Both the position numbers and the translations under genes were made by a program. From positions 124,001-188,000 of the forward strand of contig CAMFII010000005.1 in assembly GCA_945952585.1 (NCBI GenBank): a stretch of 64,000 nucleotides of DNA. The letters are read 5' to 3'. How positions within the stretch are numbered: the first letter of the stretch is position 1; every line of letters starts with the position of its first letter. This document shows positions 62,003 through 64,000 of this stretch, piece after piece. The DNA comes from an uncultured Rhodobacter sp. GTDB lineage: Bacteria; Pseudomonadota; Alphaproteobacteria; Rhodobacterales; Rhodobacteraceae. A model generated the notes under the pieces. That model was not told the DNA's origin and searched no databases. It was given only the letters and a program-made list of their open reading frames with translations.

Positions 62003-62503
62003 TCATTCGATGATCATCAGCGGCGCGCCATATTCCACCGGCGAGCCGTCCTCGATCAGGATGCGCTTCACCGTGCCGGCGCGCGGGGCCGGGATGTGGT
62101 TCATGGTCTTCATCGCCTCGATGATGAGCACCGTCTGCCCCTCGGTCACCGTGGCGCCGACCGCGACAAAGGGGGCCGCGCCCGGTTCGGCGGCAAGATA
62201 GGCCGTGCCGACCATGGGCGAGGTCACCGCGCCCGGATGCTGGGCCGGGTCTTCGGCCGGAGCCGCGGCCGCGGCGGCCGGGGCAGCGGCAGAGGGCGCG
62301 GCGTGGGCCGCGACCTGCATGACCGGGGCGGCGGCCGCAACGGCAGTGGTGACGATGTTTGATTGTTTCACGACGCGGACTTCAAGGCTGTCGTCCGCGC
62401 CATATTCCCGTTTCACCGACAGTTCGGTCAGGTCGTTCTTGTTCAGAAGCTCCGCGAGCGCCTGGATGAAGGCCACGTCCGCGTCGGTGGATTGTTTGCT
62501 CAT
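62003..62503 (-). CDS. accB: Acetyl-CoA carboxylase biotin carboxyl carrier protein AccB
   Basis: Carries carboxybiotin between AccC and the carboxyltransferase. The 166-residue protein has an N-terminal domain (about 1-50), a flexible Ala/Pro linker (about 53-90) and the biotinyl domain from [15 protein letters not shown], with the biotinylated lysine in EAMKTMNHI (about residue 132). It is the first gene of accBC; a terminator follows accC. The upstream 257-base gap shared with preT holds two palindromes that could regulate either gene. Confidence 0.97.
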   Translation of the reverse strand: MSKQSTDADVAFIQALAELLNKNDLTELSVKREYGADDSLEVRVVKQSNIVTTAVAAAAPVMQVAAHAAPSAAAPAAAAAAPAEDPAQHPGAVTSPMVGTAYLAAEPGAAPFVAVGATVTEGQTVLIIEAMKTMNHIPAPRAGTVKRILIEDGSPVEYGAPLMIIE

Positions 62504-62632
62504 GCCGTCCTCTGTGGGATGTTCTTCTGGTTCTTTGATGGCGGACCCCAGGGCCGCCTCATGGCCCGCCCGTTATATGCGAGGCATACGGGGGTGAAAA
62601 GCGCCTACCTTTATCAACGCCGCAAGGGAAAT

Positions 62633-62647
62633 GCCTGAATTTCAGGC
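62633..62647. promoter_or_regulatory. Perfect palindrome in the accB-preT gap
   Basis: GCCTGAATTTCAGGC has perfect 7-base arms around a single T. It lies 130 bases before accB and 113 bases before preT, in a non-coding divergent gap. It could be an operator for a fatty-acid or pyrimidine regulator; no binding protein is known. Confidence 0.5.
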
Positions 62648-62687
62648 GAAGCCGATCCCTCTGCCATGCCGTGTCCCCGGCAGAAAA

Positions 62688-62703
62688 TTTACCATTTGAT
62701 AAA
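62688..62703. promoter_or_regulatory. RutR-like operator upstream of preT
   Basis: TTTACCATTTGATAAA is a 16-base palindrome with one mismatch between arms. It matches 11 of the 14 fixed positions of the RutR consensus TTGACCA-N2-TGGTCAA. RutR-type TetR regulators sense uracil and control pyrimidine breakdown, which fits the preT gene 57 bases downstream. The gene for the regulator is not in the window. Confidence 0.6.
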
Positions 62704-62759
62704 AAAATCGGCCTGTGGCAGCCTTTCACAAAAGAACAACATCAACGGGAGGGTCCGAC

Positions 62760-64000
62760 GTGACCAACAGCCAGCTGACGCCCGGCGTGGTGCCGGGACG
62801 TTTGCCCGCCGCCGCTTATCGCGACCATTTTGCCGACAAGGAGCCGGCATTCGACCGGCACGAGGCGCAGGTGGCCGCCGACCGCTGCTATTTCTGTCAT
62901 GACGCGCCCTGCATGACCGCCTGCCCGACCTCGATCGACATTCCGCTGTTCATCCGCCAGATCTCGACCGGCACGCCCGAAGCGGCGGCGGTCACGATCT
63001 GGAGCCAGAACATTCTGGGTGGCATGTGTGGCCGCGTCTGCCCGACCGAGCAGCTGTGCGAAGAGGTCTGCGTGCGCGAAGTGGCCGAGGGCAAACCGGT
63101 CGAGATCGGCCGGCTCCAGCGCTATGCCACCGACTCCGTGATGGCCAAGGGTGTCCATCCCTTTGCCCGCGCGGCCCGGACCGGCAAGACGGTTGCAGTT
63201 GTGGGCGCGGGGCCGGCAGGCCTGTCTGCGGCGCACCGGCTGGCGATGCATGGCCATGACGTCACGATCTACGACGCCCGGCGCAAGGCTGGTGGCCTCA
63301 ACGAGTACGGGATCGCTGCCTACAAGGCGCCGAACGACTTTGCCCAGGCCGAGATCGACTGGCTGATGAAGATCGGCGGCATCACCGTCAAGACCGGCAA
63401 GTCGCTTGGCCGGGACATCTCGCTCGACGAGCTGCGCAAGGCGCATGACGCGGTCTTCTTGGGCATCGGCCTCGCAGGGGTCAACGCGCTCCGGGCCGAG
63501 GGCGAGGAAAAGGCGATGGTCCGCGATGCCGTGGATTTCATTGCCGAACTGCGTCAGGCTGCGGACAAGTCCGTGCTGCCCATCGGGCGCGACGTGGTCG
63601 TGATCGGCGGGGGCATGACGGCGGTCGATGCGGCCGTGCAGTCCAAGCTCCTTGGCGCCGAGAACGTGACCATCGTCTACCGCCGGACGCAGGACAAGAT
63701 GTCGGCCTCGGACTACGAACAAAACCACGCCGCGTCGAAAGGCGTGCGCATTATCACCGGCGCGGCGCCCCTGCGCGTTCATGGCGACGGCGCGGTGCGC
63801 GAGATCGAGTTCGCCTACACGATCGAGGGGCCGGACGGGCTGGCGCTGTCGTCAGAGACCTTCGTGCTGAAGGCCGATCAGGTGTTCAAGGCCATCGGCC
63901 AGTCGCTTGAAGGCCAGCCCGACGCGCTGAAGCTGGAAGGGCGAAAGATCGCCGTGACCGGGGCAGGGCGCACCTCGCTGCCCGGTGTCTGGGCGGGCGG
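62760..64000 (+). CDS. preT: NAD-dependent dihydropyrimidine dehydrogenase subunit PreT-like (runs off the right edge)
   Basis: FAD and iron-sulfur subunit that passes electrons between NADH and PreA in uracil/thymine reduction. The GTG at 62760, behind a GGGAGGG site, opens 413 codons to the edge; the track omits it because no stop is present. The N-terminal GltD-like cysteine region shows CYFCHDAPCMTACPTSIDIP (about 44-63) and GGMCGRVCPTEQLCEEVC. FAD-binding VAVVGAGPAGLSAAHRL (about 143-159) and NAD-binding VVVIGGGMTAVDAA follow. Glutamate synthase small subunits are related, but PCMTACPTSIDIP with a YFCHD start and the RutR-like site favour PreT. Confidence 0.85.
   Translation, partial: MTNSQLTPGVVPGRLPAAAYRDHFADKEPAFDRHEAQVAADRCYFCHDAPCMTACPTSIDIPLFIRQISTGTPEAAAVTIWSQNILGGMCGRVCPTEQLCEEVCVREVAEGKPVEIGRLQRYATDSVMAKGVHPFARAARTGKTVAVVGAGPAGLSAAHRLAMHGHDVTIYDARRKAGGLNEYGIAAYKAPNDFAQAEIDWLMKIGGITVKTGKSLGRDISLDELRKAHDAVFLGIGLAGVNALRAEGEEKAMVRDAVDFIAELRQAADKSVLPIGRDVVVIGGGMTAVDAAVQSKLLGAENVTIVYRRTQDKMSASDYEQNHAASKGVRIITGAAPLRVHGDGAVREIEFAYTIEGPDGLALSSETFVLKADQVFKAIGQSLEGQPDALKLEGRKIAVTGAGRTSLPGVWAG

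Noticed and set aside
60582-62201. 539-residue plus-strand ORF over accC
   Set aside because: Antisense shadow of biotin carboxylase; composition is typical of reverse-frame artefacts.
1-64000. CRISPR array, toxin-antitoxin pair or other defence system
   Set aside because: No regularly spaced identical repeats and no recognisable defence protein were seen. The GATTTTTC copies are too few and irregular for CRISPR.

Overview
The window looks like chromosomal DNA of an alphaproteobacterium of the family Rhodobacteraceae (Rhodobacter/Gemmobacter/Paracoccus relatives). The evidence is very high GC by eye, a LexA gene preceded by GTTC-N7-GTTC boxes (the SOS box of this group), an NDUFA12-type complex I subunit, a DUF2155 protein, a trpGDC cluster next to a YibQ-family gene, and a Tad pilus locus. 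I cannot name a species.

Layout. 1-10.5 kb is housekeeping: the 5' part of gltX, comEC, lexA, the chain trpG-trpD-trpC-moaC-moeA on the minus strand, a YibQ-like polysaccharide deacetylase and an HSL-type esterase. 10.6-17.2 kb is a histidine utilisation locus: hutI-hutH-hutU on the minus strand, diverging from hutF-hutC across a perfect palindrome that is a likely HutC operator; hutG is not present. 17.3-27.3 kb is a prepilin peptidase, a LuxR-type regulator and a Tad/Flp pilus operon (flp, cpaB, tadG-like, two tadE-like, cpaE, cpaF, tadB, tadC), with no secretin gene in its usual place.

27.6-42.8 kb is a carbohydrate or polyol catabolic region. It holds an RpiR-type regulator, two SDR dehydrogenases, three Gfo/Idh/MocA oxidoreductases, a xylose-isomerase-like TIM-barrel protein and a complete sugar ABC importer. 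Facing these is a minus-strand set with a mutarotase-like enzyme and a second importer. The binding-protein gene of the second importer has lost its signal peptide to an intact IS6-family element (42.8-43.6 kb). The other end of the IS abuts a serine recombinase that has lost its catalytic domain, and the two flanks share no target duplication, so the IS marks a deletion or rearrangement junction. A tRNA-Ser(GGA) follows.

45.5-54.2 kb is a cell-surface glycan locus. A plus-strand set (membrane protein, Gfo/Idh, CMP-acylneuraminate-synthetase-like, SDR) converges on a minus-strand set (MsbA-like exporter, NeuC-like epimerase, two tandem Kdo-transferase-like proteins). This suggests synthesis of a nonulosonic or Kdo-like sugar and its attachment to lipid A. 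54.4-64 kb is again housekeeping: msrA, selO, clpP, clpX, an NDUFA12 homologue, a MlaD-like protein, a DUF2155 protein, aat, accC, accB and the 5' part of a PreT-type dihydropyrimidine dehydrogenase subunit behind a RutR-like palindrome.

A short palindrome, GATTTTTC-N3-GAAAAATC, occurs seven times in three intergenic regions more than 10 kb apart and is a dispersed repeat of this genome. I see no CRISPR array, rRNA operon, replication origin or recognisable defence system. The two regions most likely to hold undescribed biochemistry are the sugar cluster and the nonulosonate/Kdo-transferase cluster.
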